Source: Agriterribacter humi | Lineage (GTDB): Bacteria > Bacteroidota > Bacteroidia > Chitinophagales > Chitinophagaceae | DNA length: 64,000 bases | Direction: 5' to 3' | Assembly (NCBI RefSeq): GCF_009192765.1 | Contig: NZ_VOHQ01000018.1 | Location: 1 to 64,000, forward strand | Shown: one piece after another, positions 47,097 through 56,815 of the stretch | Numbering within the stretch: position 1 is the stretch's first letter | How the letters are laid out: every line of letters starts with the position of its first letter | Position numbers and translations under genes: made by a program | Notes under the pieces: generated by a model | Database searches by the model: none | Seen by the model: the letters and a program-made list of their open reading frames with translations, nothing else | What the model was told of the DNA's origin: nothing

Positions 47097-47312
47097 AAGA
47101 GATAAAATAAGCAATCAAAAAATTAATAACACGCTCAGGCATACTCATAAAAATGCCTTTTTTCAGAGTTCAATTTTATCTCTATTTTAAAAAATGGCCA
47201 ATGTTAATTCTTATGAAAAAAATAGCAGAAATTATGATGGGTGTCTGGGGGAAGGTGTGAGGAATGAGGTATGAGGTTTAGGTATGGGGTGCGGAGCATC
47301 TTCTGTATAAAT

Positions 47313-47350
47313 AAAAACCGTGGTTCGAAATGATTTCAAACTCACGGTTT
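47313..47350 (-). terminator. Rho-independent terminator
   Basis: AAACCGTG (47315-47322) pairs with CACGGTTT (47343-47350); the loop contains a further GAAAT/ATTTC pairing. An A-run at 47313-47317 gives a T-tract on the minus strand. It lies 24 bases past the small barrel protein stop. Confidence 0.8.
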
Positions 47351-47374
47351 ATCGGAATGCTGTTTTATTGGGTA

Positions 47375-47896
47375 TTAAAAAGTATAACGAGCAGAGATGC
47401 CCACATTGCCGGCGTAAAAACTACTGTAATAGCTATAGGGCTTAATCAGTGCTATTGTAGGACGGAAATCGGCGCTTACGTTCAATGGGATATTTCCGAA
47501 TTTATAATCTGCGCCGCCTGTAGGAAACACGCCTAAACCAAATCCTTTGTAATCTTCGTATTTAGAAAAAGTATTAAAAGCGGTTAAACCTCCGCCAACA
47601 AACCATTTCAGTCCTTCCACGGAACCAATTGGAAAATGATGCTGGTAGGAAACCGAGCCAGAAAGATTAACCCAATTATACCCTGTATATCCATAAGGTC
47701 TGAACCCAATATTTATTTCAATAGCCCCCGGATCAGTAACAAAGGTTTTAAATGAAGCGGCGATAATATCATAATACCCGCCGCCAACACGCAACCCGAT
47801 CCCGCTTTTATAGCTGCTCCCATCCTGTGCCTTCAGCGACACTGCAGAGAAGCTCAAAACAAATACAATATTGAAGGCGATCAGAAACTTTTTCAT
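47375..47896 (-). CDS. Small outer-membrane beta-barrel protein
   Basis: 173 residues; signal peptide MKKFLIAFNIVFVLSFSAVSLKAQ. The mature part is about 150 residues of alternating strands with a terminal aromatic (GNVGISARYTF), the mark of an outer-membrane barrel of about eight strands. YKSGIGLRVGGGYYDIIAASF and FGLGVFPTGGADYKFG are typical of Bacteroidota OmpW/PorT-like small barrels. Function unknown. ATG 47896 is preferred; 47905 is possible. A promoter element precedes it at 47943 and a terminator follows, so it is monocistronic. Confidence 0.78.
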   Translation of the reverse strand: MKKFLIAFNIVFVLSFSAVSLKAQDGSSYKSGIGLRVGGGYYDIIAASFKTFVTDPGAIEINIGFRPYGYTGYNWVNLSGSVSYQHHFPIGSVEGLKWFVGGGLTAFNTFSKYEDYKGFGLGVFPTGGADYKFGNIPLNVSADFRPTIALIKPYSYYSSFYAGNVGISARYTF

Positions 47897-47942
47897 TGTG
47901 TTCATTTTTAATAATAAATAATACAAGCGCAAAAAGATTCCG

Positions 47943-47950
47943 CAAAAATA
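47943..47950 (-). promoter_or_regulatory. Bacteroidota -7 promoter element (TATTTTTG)
   Basis: Exact TAnnTTTG on the minus strand (CAAAAATA on plus), 46 bases before the chosen start of the barrel protein gene. No clear -33 element. Confidence 0.45.
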
Positions 47951-48029
47951 GAGGAGCAGCACCGATTTTAGCGACTGATTTATTTTTCTTGCCTTATGCT
48001 AAACTATCCTGCCTGCCAATTGCGCTCGT

Positions 48030-48602
48030 TCAGTTATACCGGCGGGCATAAAATTCCCCGTCTGTAACATTGAGTTTTGTAGTGTAGTTCTCATTATATA
48101 GCGCGCCTGAAAAACTACCTTTAATATAATCTGATGCTGCCTCCGTAATTTTTATTGTCGCTTTCGTCTCTGCTCCGGGGGGCAGGGCTGGCGCAAATTC
48201 TTCCATCCACGAGAGATAATTTTTTCCGTTTTCATCAATATACACCAGGTTTACAAGCTTGGCTTTTTGCGTACCGGATGTGCCGGCAGTATAACTTGTA
48301 TAGGTAAGGCCTGGCTGGGTTTCATTTTCGGTAGCCAGCAATAAAGTCATATTATTTTTAGTGGCCGCACCCGCATCTTTCAGTCCCGCAAGAGAAGTAT
48401 TATGCTGCAATGCCGTTACTTTATCAAAAGTGCCTTCTACCTGTCCTTTATGCTCTACCTGCGTTCCGTTAATTTTAAAACGCATATAATAGCCGGTCCC
48501 CGAACCTATGTCGTTATTGTCTTTTTTGCAGGAATACACCATGATCATAGTAGCCGGCAACAGAACATACTGGAAAAGCCTGAAAAGAAAACGCTTTTTC
48601 AT
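48030..48602 (-). CDS. Predicted lipoprotein, unknown function
   Basis: 190-residue lipoprotein; lipobox Cys25 in IMVYSCKKDN. The start at 48602 begins the signal (MKKRFLFRLFQYVLLPATM). The mature region is strand-rich with FKINGTQVEHKGQVEGTF and a late GSFSGALYNENYTTKLNVTD, a pattern shared by small Bacteroidota lipoproteins (DUF6252-like), though I cannot confirm the family. It sits between the barrel gene and an acetyltransferase gene with no operon link. Confidence 0.65.
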   Translation of the reverse strand: MKKRFLFRLFQYVLLPATMIMVYSCKKDNNDIGSGTGYYMRFKINGTQVEHKGQVEGTFDKVTALQHNTSLAGLKDAGAATKNNMTLLLATENETQPGLTYTSYTAGTSGTQKAKLVNLVYIDENGKNYLSWMEEFAPALPPGAETKATIKITEAASDYIKGSFSGALYNENYTTKLNVTDGEFYARRYN

Positions 48603-49024
48603 ATACAATGCTTTAAAATTAAAGAACAAAAAGAAACTTCATTTTGTCGCTGTCTGAGGTTTTACATTGACTGCCATTCAAGAGTAGCCAGTTTCTTTTA
48701 TGCCACAAAATACCATTTATTAGCCTGCTTTCATTTATTATTGAACTATTATCCAAATATTTTTGCCTCCCTGTAAAATGCGCATTCCGCTTTATGGCCA
48801 GGATATTACTTGGTACTTTTCCTGCTGCTGCGGCCTGTTGTGGAAAACAGCATAGGACACGAACTTGTCAATAAAATAACCCGGGCTAGAATTGAAGTGA
48901 CCAATGAAACCAAATATGTAAACGCATGTGTAACTTCGTATGATCATACCCGGGGAGTAAGGAGGGAGTTGAAATTGCTATCAGCAACGGCGTTTAGCAG
49001 AAAATTTACCCGAATTTTGCAGGC
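48603..49024. other. Intergenic region, no convincing gene
   Basis: 422 bases between divergent genes. It contains a 72-codon frame starting at TTG (48810) that ends overlapping the GNAT ATG; it has no recognisable family and is listed as rejected. A 6-of-8 promoter-like GAATTTTG lies just before the GNAT start. Nothing else was seen. Confidence 0.4.
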
Positions 49025-49525
49025 ATGATCCATTTCAGAAAAGCAGTACCAGCGGATATACCACTGATCCGGAAATTAACACTTGCCGTTTGGCCCCAAA
49101 CCTATTCGGATATTTTAAGCAGAGAACAAGTAGAATATATGCTGGAGATGATGTACAGCGAATCTTCATTGCAACATCAGATCAATACACAACAGCACCG
49201 GTTTATTATTGCCTGTGACGATGATGAACCAGTGGGTTTTGCTTCCTGGTCATCTACGCCTGATAAACAAGTATGCAGGCTCCATAAAATTTATGTGCTG
49301 CAAAATCAGCAGGGCAAAGGAACCGGTAAAAAACTAATTGAACATATCATTCAATCTATCCGGTCTGCAGGCGCTATAATACTTGAATTAAATGTGAACC
49401 GGCATAATAAGGCAGGAGCGTTTTACTCCGGGCTGGGTTTTACAGTTGTGCGGGAGGAAGATACTGATATAGGCAATGGATATTTTATGAATGATTATGT
49501 AATGCAAAAATCAATTGTGGAATAA
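49025..49525 (+). CDS. GNAT-family N-acetyltransferase
   Basis: 166-residue acetyltransferase. The acetyl-CoA site is clear in LHKIYVLQNQQGKGTGKKLI (motif A), followed by LELNVNRHNKAGAFYSGLGF (motif B) and a closing IGNGYFMNDYVM. The N-terminus IHFRKAVPADIPLIRKLTLA is standard for the family. The acceptor is unknown; the IGNGYxMNDYVM ending resembles protein/peptide-type GNATs seen in Bacteroidota. It has no operon partner. Confidence 0.9.
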   Translation: MIHFRKAVPADIPLIRKLTLAVWPQTYSDILSREQVEYMLEMMYSESSLQHQINTQQHRFIIACDDDEPVGFASWSSTPDKQVCRLHKIYVLQNQQGKGTGKKLIEHIIQSIRSAGAIILELNVNRHNKAGAFYSGLGFTVVREEDTDIGNGYFMNDYVMQKSIVE

Positions 49526-49563
49526 TTTAAACACAGCAGTACATATTACGGCACAAACCTGCA

Positions 49564-51777
49564 CTATAATTTCAGCAATCTGATCAAACCGCTCACCTTC
49601 TTTTTAAAGTCCTTTAATTCCGTTTGCTGCATGGCAATAAAACTGTTATCTTCCAATTTCCCCCAAACATTATCCATCTCTTCTTTGTTGTCGAAAATCA
49701 TGGTACGGAAAGGATTGGTATAATCTTTCGCCCTGGATTCGTAAATACCATCTGTTAACCATGTTTTGGTTTGTACAGACTGAAGTAATATTTGCTTAAA
49801 AATTTCCGGGGTAAATCCTGTAACGGAAATGCCAAGCACTTCTAATAATGCCGCGAAAGCATGCTCAAATTTGTCGGCATCATATGCCTGGCCCTGCATG
49901 GTATAAAAGGCATGTACATCATCCCAGCTTTTTATTTTACCTGCACGAACGTGCTTTCTGAACTTTTCTACTTCTTCTTCAGGTATAAGCTGCCCGCCAA
50001 CATTAATCCATTGATTTCGTTTGGGAACGGGGGGCAGTTGCTTGATAAGCGCAGCAAAATTTTTAAGATCGTTTTCCAGAAACTGTGCAATACATTGCAC
50101 GGTTCCATAGTATATTACCAGTTGCCTGAATATTGTATACGCCTGCTGTACCTTAATAATAACGGTTTTCCGGTCACTATTCTCCAATCCATCCGCCACA
50201 ATCTCCAGTTCATTAATAATCTTATCATTTTCTTCTAAAAGCTTTTTCCCGATTTTAATATATTCTTTATCCGTTATTTTTTTCCCGGGGCTTTTCTTTT
50301 GCGAAAAGGCTTTCCCTGTGTACAGGGCCAACAATTGGAGGGCATCTATCAATTCATTAATGGTATCGGGCGCCAAAGCCTCAAATTCGATACGTTGTTC
50401 TTTTTCAATGCGTGCATCCCGGTCACGGTATTTCCATTCGTTGCGTGCAATGGCATACAAATTATACATGAACCAGTAAGCAGGCATCACAATCAACTGG
50501 TCATCGGAAAGATCGTTGCTGATTAATGCAAAGGGGAAGGGGATGTTCAATTCATATGGATAGTCGCCTTTGGCCAGGATATTAAAAGAAGCAAATTTGG
50601 AATTGTGTTTAAGGCTTACGCACAGCCCTGGCCAAAAGCCACGGCCGGCGACCAGTTCGCCATCTGCACTGCGTGAATTATGATTAGACCCTATGGTTGC
50701 CCCGGCAGCCATATTACTTTGTCCCATTACCGTGGCTGCGCAAAGAAAGGAATTGTTGTGGTGCTGTTCGTGCGATGGAAAGATCAGTGAGTTTAATACT
50801 TCGCAACAGGAAATAGTAGAGTTGTTGCCGAGATATGAGTTGATCAGCCGCGCTCCGTATTTTAGCTGCGAATGTGAAGCCATGATAAAACGAATGGCTT
50901 TAACGCCATAAAACGCTTTACATCCCAATCCTATAATGCCATTCACCATTTCACAACCCTCTCCTATTTGCGATGGTGCTTCGGAAGAAGAATTGACGGT
51001 GAGATTTTTTAATTTATTGGCGCCTTTAATATAAGCATCAGAGCCAATCCACACATCTTTGATTATGCTTGTATTTTTAATGATGGTACGATCGCCTATT
51101 TTGCCATAGTACCCTCTTTGTACATCATATTCTTTTTGCGTAAACCATTTGAATTTTTCAAGCATCGCTTCATCATCCCGGTATTTAGACCACAGCCAGG
51201 CATCGCCGGGAAGCATCCGGGTAAAAGGGATCACCTTTCTTCCCCCGTTTTCATTGCATATTTCCAGCCAGATGCGGATATTCTCATTTTCCCCTTCTTT
51301 AATAATGCCATTGCCGAATTTAGCCGCGCTGGTGGTAGCCAGTTCATGGATATTCACCAATATTACCTCGCTGCCTATAATATAATGAGAAAGATAATTC
51401 ACATTATCCACTACTACATTATCACCAAAATCGCAACTGATGATCGTACTGTTGTATAAGCCCACGGGCATACGGAGGTTATGATACTCAAGGTAATACG
51501 CTTCTAATTTGCCAATGCGCACCAATCCGAAGAATTTGCAATTTTTTACCAGCTCAGGATTGAAAGCATCTGATACCAGTATCTTATTCCAGTCGTCGGA
51601 AGCATTGCGGTTGCGTACCAGCACCTCAATTTCCCATGCCGTTAATCCCCTGTATTGAATACCGTTCCTGTTTTGAATATTGCGCAGATGGTATTCGTCT
51701 TTTCCTTCCGGGAGGTATTCGGAAACAATAAAATTGTACCCTAATGAATCAATGGCTTTTTTGTTGATCTGGTTCAT
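49564..51777 (-). CDS. DUF4954 family protein (left-handed beta-helix plus helical C-terminal domain)
   Basis: 737 residues. Residues about 100-400 carry irregular hexapeptide repeats of a left-handed beta-helix (IGSDAYIKGANKLKNLTVNS, YLGNNSTISCCEVLNSLIF, VMGQSNMAAGATIGSNHNS). The C-terminal half is mostly helical (IEFEALAPDTINELIDALQL), with no recognised motif. The beta-helix resembles that of sugar-nucleotide acyltransferases and nucleotidyltransferases. It follows glmS by 102 bases on the same strand, so a part in amino-sugar metabolism is a fair but unproven guess. The family is known only as DUF4954/DUF6819. Confidence 0.8.
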   Translation of the reverse strand: MNQINKKAIDSLGYNFIVSEYLPEGKDEYHLRNIQNRNGIQYRGLTAWEIEVLVRNRNASDDWNKILVSDAFNPELVKNCKFFGLVRIGKLEAYYLEYHNLRMPVGLYNSTIISCDFGDNVVVDNVNYLSHYIIGSEVILVNIHELATTSAAKFGNGIIKEGENENIRIWLEICNENGGRKVIPFTRMLPGDAWLWSKYRDDEAMLEKFKWFTQKEYDVQRGYYGKIGDRTIIKNTSIIKDVWIGSDAYIKGANKLKNLTVNSSSEAPSQIGEGCEMVNGIIGLGCKAFYGVKAIRFIMASHSQLKYGARLINSYLGNNSTISCCEVLNSLIFPSHEQHHNNSFLCAATVMGQSNMAAGATIGSNHNSRSADGELVAGRGFWPGLCVSLKHNSKFASFNILAKGDYPYELNIPFPFALISNDLSDDQLIVMPAYWFMYNLYAIARNEWKYRDRDARIEKEQRIEFEALAPDTINELIDALQLLALYTGKAFSQKKSPGKKITDKEYIKIGKKLLEENDKIINELEIVADGLENSDRKTVIIKVQQAYTIFRQLVIYYGTVQCIAQFLENDLKNFAALIKQLPPVPKRNQWINVGGQLIPEEEVEKFRKHVRAGKIKSWDDVHAFYTMQGQAYDADKFEHAFAALLEVLGISVTGFTPEIFKQILLQSVQTKTWLTDGIYESRAKDYTNPFRTMIFDNKEEMDNVWGKLEDNSFIAMQQTELKDFKKKVSGLIRLLKL

Positions 51778-51879
51778 ACACGGATTTGAAATTTTAAATT
51801 TGAGATTGGTTCCAGGTATGAGGTGTCAGGTATCAGTCAATTCACTCACCGCCGACTACTCACAACTCACTACTGCATC

Positions 51880-53715
51880 TTATTCTACCGTTACACTCTT
51901 GGCCAGGTTCCTCGGTTTGTCCACATCAAATCCCCTGGCTACGCCTATATAATAGGAAAGCAATTGTAAAGGAATGGTACTGATGATGGGGGCTATTAAT
52001 TCATCTGCTTCCGGGATGGGCAGCACATCATCCGCCATTTCTGTAATGGTTTCGTCTCCTTCCGTAATTACAGCGATCACCTTTCCCTTGCGGGCCTTTA
52101 TTTCCTGTATATTGCTGATGATTTTTTGGTGATACGTATCTTTTGTAGCTACAAATACCACCGGCAAAGATTCATCTACCAGTGCAATAGGACCATGTTT
52201 CATTTCTGCAGCGGGATAGCCTTCGGCATGTATATAAGATATTTCCTTAAGCTTCAACGCACCTTCCAACGCTATCGGAAAATTGTACCCGCGGCCTAAA
52301 AACAGCGCATCCGATACGTCTTTATATTTTAAGGCCACCGCCTTTATATGATCTGCATTTTCAAGCGCATGTTTTACTTTTTCAGGTACTTCATTTAATT
52401 CGTTGAGCAGATGTATATACCGATCGTGGCTGATGGTGTTTCTTTCTTTAGCGATCATCAGCGCAACCATGGTAAGCACAGTTAACTGTGCGGTAAATGC
52501 TTTGGTGCTGGCCACACCAATTTCTGGCCCCGCGTGAGTGTATGCGCCGGCGTGCGAGATGCGTGAAATAGATGACCCTACCACATTTACAATGCCCAGG
52601 ATAACAGCGCCCTGTTCTTTGGCTCTTTCTATAGCCACCAGCGTATCTGCAGTTTCTCCGCTTTGCGAAATGGCAATGATCATATCTCCTTTGTGTATGA
52701 TGGGATTCCTGTACCTGAATTCAGAAGCATACTCTACCTCTACGGGAATGCGGCATAATTCTTCAATAACATATTCAGCCACCAATCCCGCATGCCACGA
52801 AGTGCCGCAGGCTATGATGAGTATACGGTTCGCGTTTTTAATCAGTTCCATATTGTTTTGAATGCCCGACATGGTGATGGTTCCCTGCGCCGCATCCAGC
52901 CTTCCTCTTAAACAATCATAAATGGTGTGGGGTTGTTCAAAAATTTCCTTCAGCATAAAATGATCGTATCCGCCTTTTTCTATAGCAGCCAGTTCAAGGT
53001 CTAATTTTTGAATGAAAGGTGTTTGTCTTTCATTGCCCAGGTTTTTTAATATCAGTTCATCCGCTTTAATGATGGCAATTTCATAATCATTAACATATAC
53101 CACTTCCTTTGTGTATTCTATGATAGGTGAAGCGTCACTGGCTAAAAAATGTTCTCCTTTTCCAATGCCTATTACCAGCGGACTGCCTTTTCTTGCAGCA
53201 ATGAGCGTATCCGGGTTGTCCTCATCTATCAGCACAATTACATAAGCACCCACAACACGTTTCAAAGCGATACGCAATGCTTCCTCCAGTGTGCTGCTGT
53301 TATTTTTCTGAATGTCTTCTATAAAATAAAGCAGTACTTCTGTATCTGTATCGCTATGAAATTGATATCCCTTTTTAATTAACTCCTGCTTAAGCGAAGC
53401 GTAATTTTCAATGATGCCGTTATGTATCATGGCCAGTTTACCATTAGCGGAGCGATGCGGATGCGCATTTCTGTCGCTGGGTTCACCGTGCGTGGCCCAA
53501 CGGGTATGGCCGATCCCGATATGTCCTTCGAGATCCTGACCTAAAGTTGATTCTTCAAGATTAGCTACTTTACCTTTCTTTTTATACAATTTTAAGCCGT
53601 GATTTACCAGTGCTATTCCCGCACTGTCGTAGCCCCGGTATTCTAATCTCTTCAATCCTTTAACGATTACGGGGTAAGCCTGACGGTGTCCGATGTAAGC
53701 AACAATTCCACACAT
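51880..53715 (-). CDS. glmS: Glutamine-fructose-6-phosphate aminotransferase GlmS
   Basis: 611 residues; makes glucosamine-6-phosphate, the entry to peptidoglycan and lipopolysaccharide amino sugars. The glutaminase domain has the nucleophile Cys after Met1 (CGIVAYIGHR) and GIGHTRWATHGEPSDRNAHP. Two SIS domains follow: ACGTSWHAGLVAEYVIEELC and ISQSGETADT, then KEISYIHAEGYPAAEMKHGP. The C-terminal signature DKPRNLAKSVTVE is complete. No ribozyme-like leader was recognised upstream. The DUF4954 gene follows. Confidence 0.97.
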   Translation of the reverse strand: MCGIVAYIGHRQAYPVIVKGLKRLEYRGYDSAGIALVNHGLKLYKKKGKVANLEESTLGQDLEGHIGIGHTRWATHGEPSDRNAHPHRSANGKLAMIHNGIIENYASLKQELIKKGYQFHSDTDTEVLLYFIEDIQKNNSSTLEEALRIALKRVVGAYVIVLIDEDNPDTLIAARKGSPLVIGIGKGEHFLASDASPIIEYTKEVVYVNDYEIAIIKADELILKNLGNERQTPFIQKLDLELAAIEKGGYDHFMLKEIFEQPHTIYDCLRGRLDAAQGTITMSGIQNNMELIKNANRILIIACGTSWHAGLVAEYVIEELCRIPVEVEYASEFRYRNPIIHKGDMIIAISQSGETADTLVAIERAKEQGAVILGIVNVVGSSISRISHAGAYTHAGPEIGVASTKAFTAQLTVLTMVALMIAKERNTISHDRYIHLLNELNEVPEKVKHALENADHIKAVALKYKDVSDALFLGRGYNFPIALEGALKLKEISYIHAEGYPAAEMKHGPIALVDESLPVVFVATKDTYHQKIISNIQEIKARKGKVIAVITEGDETITEMADDVLPIPEADELIAPIISTIPLQLLSYYIGVARGFDVDKPRNLAKSVTVE

Positions 53716-53928
53716 AATTAACTTTTGAAATATTTTAATGAATTGATAAGTATGCTATTAACGCAAACGATTGCGCAATATTATAAAAAAAAAACCAGCT
53801 ATTTGTATTGCTTCAGGTATTTCACAATGGGATAATAACGGGTTATGTCCTTTTGAAAAATATTGTACGGGCTTCAGTATTCAAAAAATTGTACTTCTAA
53901 ATCAACCGCAGCACTCTCCGGTTATTTT

Positions 53929-55155
53929 CTATAGTATGCTTTTATGCTGTGAAAAAGTTCCCTCTTCTAATATTTGCTCCGGCTTTTTCTTATAAAAAAT
54001 CATGCCGGCCGTCATAATTAAACTGGTAGTGAGAATAATGAAAAACAGTATGCCTTCATTAAAAGCCGACAGTTTTAAATGATCGGGAATTTTATAAAAA
54101 AGAACAATAGTTACAAGTCCGCGCGGCAGAAAAAAAGATTCGGGAAAAACATTGGTCTGCACAAAAAAACGAAGGTATAAAAGCCGTATTGCAAACAACG
54201 CGGCAACAATCATACCTCCAACAATTAACACGCCTTCTTCATTTAAAAATTTAAGGCTGATAGAATACCCAAATAAAATAAAAAAAAAGGTTCTTATAAG
54301 GAAAGATGATTCCGCGGTTATGGAATGGAGAAGGGTTCTTATTGGCTCTATCTGTTTAACAGGAAAAAGTTTTTTAAGCCATCCCCACCGGATCATTTCC
54401 CAGTTATTGATCATCATACCAAAAATTAAAATAATCAGCAATGAAGGCAGGTGAAGTAGTTTTCCTGAAGTATATATAAGGATCAGCAGTGCAAAAATCA
54501 GGAAGAATTTGATATTCAGTTTTGTTTTTGCCATGATCATAAACAGCACAAACGATAGCACAAACGAAAGAATAACTGATGCCAGGATATTTCCACCGAA
54601 AACGCCAAAAGATTTTAAGGTAAGCACTTCCGGTGCTGTAAAATAATTAAAGGCGAGTATCCCTATAATGTCTGAAAATGAAGCTTCATATACCAGAAAT
54701 TCTTTTTTCCTTTCCGTAAGGGCGTGTATGCTGGGGATAACAATTGTACTGCTGATAATAGATAGCGGAATGGCATATACAAGGCAATTAATCACAGGTT
54801 CTTTTAACCAGTAATTAAGAATAGCAGTAAGCAATACAGCCGACAGGATAAATATGAAGAGCGCTGAAAAAAAAGAATTCCTGATCAACACCAGTTTGTC
54901 TTTACCCAGCTTTAAATCGAGCCCTGCTTCGAGTACAATCATGATGAGCCCTATTACACCTAAAATTTCCACCATTTTATCAGGAATGTTCAGGGTAATG
55001 TTGTTAAGGTCGCCAAACCAGCGAAAAAGAATGCCGCCAAAAAGCAATAGTAATACGGAAGGCACTTTAATATAACGGCTGATAATAGAAAACAGGTAAG
55101 ATAAAATAACAACGCTGCAAATAACGATCAGCAGATAATCGGTGTTCATGCCCAT
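53929..55155 (-). CDS. Cation:proton antiporter (NhaP/CPA1-like)
   Basis: 408-residue inner-membrane protein with about 12 hydrophobic segments. It reads like a sodium/hydrogen exchanger: VPSVLLLLFGGILFRWF, LIMIVLEAGLDLKLGKD, NCLVYAIPLSIISSTIVIPS and FSDIIGILAFNYF. FFLPRGLVTIVLFYKIPDHL closes the transport unit. No regulatory C-terminal nucleotide-binding domain is present. Its ion is not determinable. It is last of a five-gene minus-strand run with gaps of 15-50 bases. Confidence 0.85.
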   Translation of the reverse strand: MGMNTDYLLIVICSVVILSYLFSIISRYIKVPSVLLLLFGGILFRWFGDLNNITLNIPDKMVEILGVIGLIMIVLEAGLDLKLGKDKLVLIRNSFFSALFIFILSAVLLTAILNYWLKEPVINCLVYAIPLSIISSTIVIPSIHALTERKKEFLVYEASFSDIIGILAFNYFTAPEVLTLKSFGVFGGNILASVILSFVLSFVLFMIMAKTKLNIKFFLIFALLILIYTSGKLLHLPSLLIILIFGMMINNWEMIRWGWLKKLFPVKQIEPIRTLLHSITAESSFLIRTFFFILFGYSISLKFLNEEGVLIVGGMIVAALFAIRLLYLRFFVQTNVFPESFFLPRGLVTIVLFYKIPDHLKLSAFNEGILFFIILTTSLIMTAGMIFYKKKPEQILEEGTFSQHKSIL

Positions 55156-55197
55156 CAGGCAAGTTACATTTTTATTGAAATACTACCTTGCATAATT

Positions 55198-55992
55198 TTA
55201 TCTTTCAATACGCCTTTTAAGTAGTTGTGAACGCAGAAATTGTTTCCAGGTTATTTTGCCGTCAGCATGTTCCGGACAAAGATTTACACCGGAACGAAAG
55301 AGATCATATCTTGCTGCCCGGAGCGGCTTAACCTGAATAATATTATTTCGTCCGAAAATTTGCAAATACATTTCCACCATTTCTTCGAAACAAATCACTT
55401 CGGGACCTCCCATTGTTGGTAAAAGTGCCAGTGGACCTTCTTTGATCAGTTCTGTGAGACGGCCGGCAACTTCTGCAATATCAACAGACTGAAACCTCAT
55501 TCCTTCCGGAATGATTATTGGTTGTTCTTTATTGTTATCGAATGATTCAATGAATTTGAGGACGAAAGAATGAAACTGGGTGGTACGCAAAACCGACCAC
55601 GGCAGGCCATACTCCCTGATCAGATCCTCTGTTTCCTTCTTGGTTTTATAATAAGAGTAATCGCTCTTCTCAATGCCTGCAATGGATATGTAAATAAAAT
55701 GAATGTCCCGGTTTTTTCCAATAGCATCAAGTAAGTACCGGGTGCCTGCTACGTCCACCTGCCAGTGATTTGCAGGATCACTGGCACAATGAATAATCAC
55801 ATCATTGTTATGTACCGCTTCTATTAAGCCGCTATTGGTAACCAGGTCGCCCCTATATATTTTAACTTCCGGGGGAAGCAACGGATTTTGCCGGGAGCTT
55901 AAGGCATTCACCTGGAAGTGCTGTTTTAATAATTGTTTTATGAGCGCCCGTCCTAAAGTACCGGTAGCGCCGGTAACTAAAATATTTTTCAT
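55198..55992 (-). CDS. NAD(P)-binding SDR/NmrA-like protein
   Basis: 264 residues with an N-terminal Rossmann glycine motif VTGATGTLGRALIKQL, GDLVTNSGLIEAVHNNDVII for the coenzyme environment, and DAIGKNRDIHFIYISIAG. YYKTKKETEDLIREYGLPW is the NmrA/atypical-SDR signature around the substrate site. Such proteins often bind NADPH and act as redox-sensing or reductase enzymes; the substrate is unknown. It is 42 bases before the antiporter gene and 38 after the amidotransferase gene. Confidence 0.85.
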   Translation of the reverse strand: MKNILVTGATGTLGRALIKQLLKQHFQVNALSSRQNPLLPPEVKIYRGDLVTNSGLIEAVHNNDVIIHCASDPANHWQVDVAGTRYLLDAIGKNRDIHFIYISIAGIEKSDYSYYKTKKETEDLIREYGLPWSVLRTTQFHSFVLKFIESFDNNKEQPIIIPEGMRFQSVDIAEVAGRLTELIKEGPLALLPTMGGPEVICFEEMVEMYLQIFGRNNIIQVKPLRAARYDLFRSGVNLCPEHADGKITWKQFLRSQLLKRRIER

Positions 55993-56030
55993 AACCCAAA
56001 TACTATACGTTGCTGATTTGAAGTTTGTGA

Positions 56031-56765
56031 TTATGATTGCCGGAGTGCATCTTTCGACTGCTTTAACAGGAAATGATCCAGGAGCCGGTACATTCTTTCA
56101 TTATTGTCTTTTACAAAAGTCCGGCGGGAAGTAATTTCCTGTGCAGATTGAACGAAAGTACCGGGATTCAATTCGTGGGCGCCGTTTTTGATCATTTCAC
56201 TTAAGCCACTCTCTGTTATTTCTAAATGAAACTGAATACCCAATACGTTATCGTTTAGCATAAATAACTGGTTATCGTTCGCCTCTGAAAAGGCTAAATT
56301 CTCTGCGCCATCCGGTATCCGGAACCGGTCGCCATGCCAGTGAAATACTACAGGTTCATCTTTAATGATTTCAAATAACCAGGGTATTTTTTCAAGCTGC
56401 TTTGCCGGACTTATTTTATACCAGCCTATTTCTTTATGGGGGGCTGTATTTACCGCAGCGCCGGCACTGGCAGCAATGAGCTGGGCGCCCAAACAAATAC
56501 CCAGTATTTTTTTATCTTCCTGCAATGCTGCTGTTATATAATTTTTTTCTATAGTCAGCCATTCGAATAGATGATCGTCATAAACGCCCATTGGGCCTCC
56601 CAGTACAATTAATACATCTATACCTCCCATATCGGGCAGGCTATAAGACGATTCATAAAATTTGGTTGTCGTTAGGGCATAGCCATGCTGTATAGCCCAG
56701 TTCTCAATACAACCAGGGGTTTCAAAAGGTACGTGCTGAAAATAGTGAATATTCAAATTTTTCAT
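56031..56765 (-). CDS. Class I glutamine amidotransferase-like protein
   Basis: 244 residues with the GATase1 triad: Cys in KKILGICLGAQLIAAS, His in LGIQFHLEITESGL with the adjacent Glu. DVLIVLGGPMGVYDDHLFEW is typical of free-standing GuaA-like domains. It has no synthetase domain and the neighbouring genes suggest no acceptor, so it may act on a small amine or be a gamma-glutamyl hydrolase. It is 50 bases from the S9 peptidase gene. Confidence 0.85.
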   Translation of the reverse strand: MKNLNIHYFQHVPFETPGCIENWAIQHGYALTTTKFYESSYSLPDMGGIDVLIVLGGPMGVYDDHLFEWLTIEKNYITAALQEDKKILGICLGAQLIAASAGAAVNTAPHKEIGWYKISPAKQLEKIPWLFEIIKDEPVVFHWHGDRFRIPDGAENLAFSEANDNQLFMLNDNVLGIQFHLEITESGLSEMIKNGAHELNPGTFVQSAQEITSRRTFVKDNNERMYRLLDHFLLKQSKDALRQS

Positions 56766-56815
56766 ATCACGAGCTTCTATTTATATTGACAATTACCGGA
56801 GCATTCTCCTTAGTA

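Noticed and set aside
47315-47350. Possible tRNA because of GGTTCGAAAT
   Set aside because: No cloverleaf can be drawn around it; the pairing AAACCGTG/CACGGTTT with a T-tract is a terminator.
48810-49028. 72-codon frame overlapping the GNAT start as ATGA
   Set aside because: Only a TTG start is available, no promoter element precedes it, and the sequence has no family features. The overlap is suggestive of coupling but not enough on its own.
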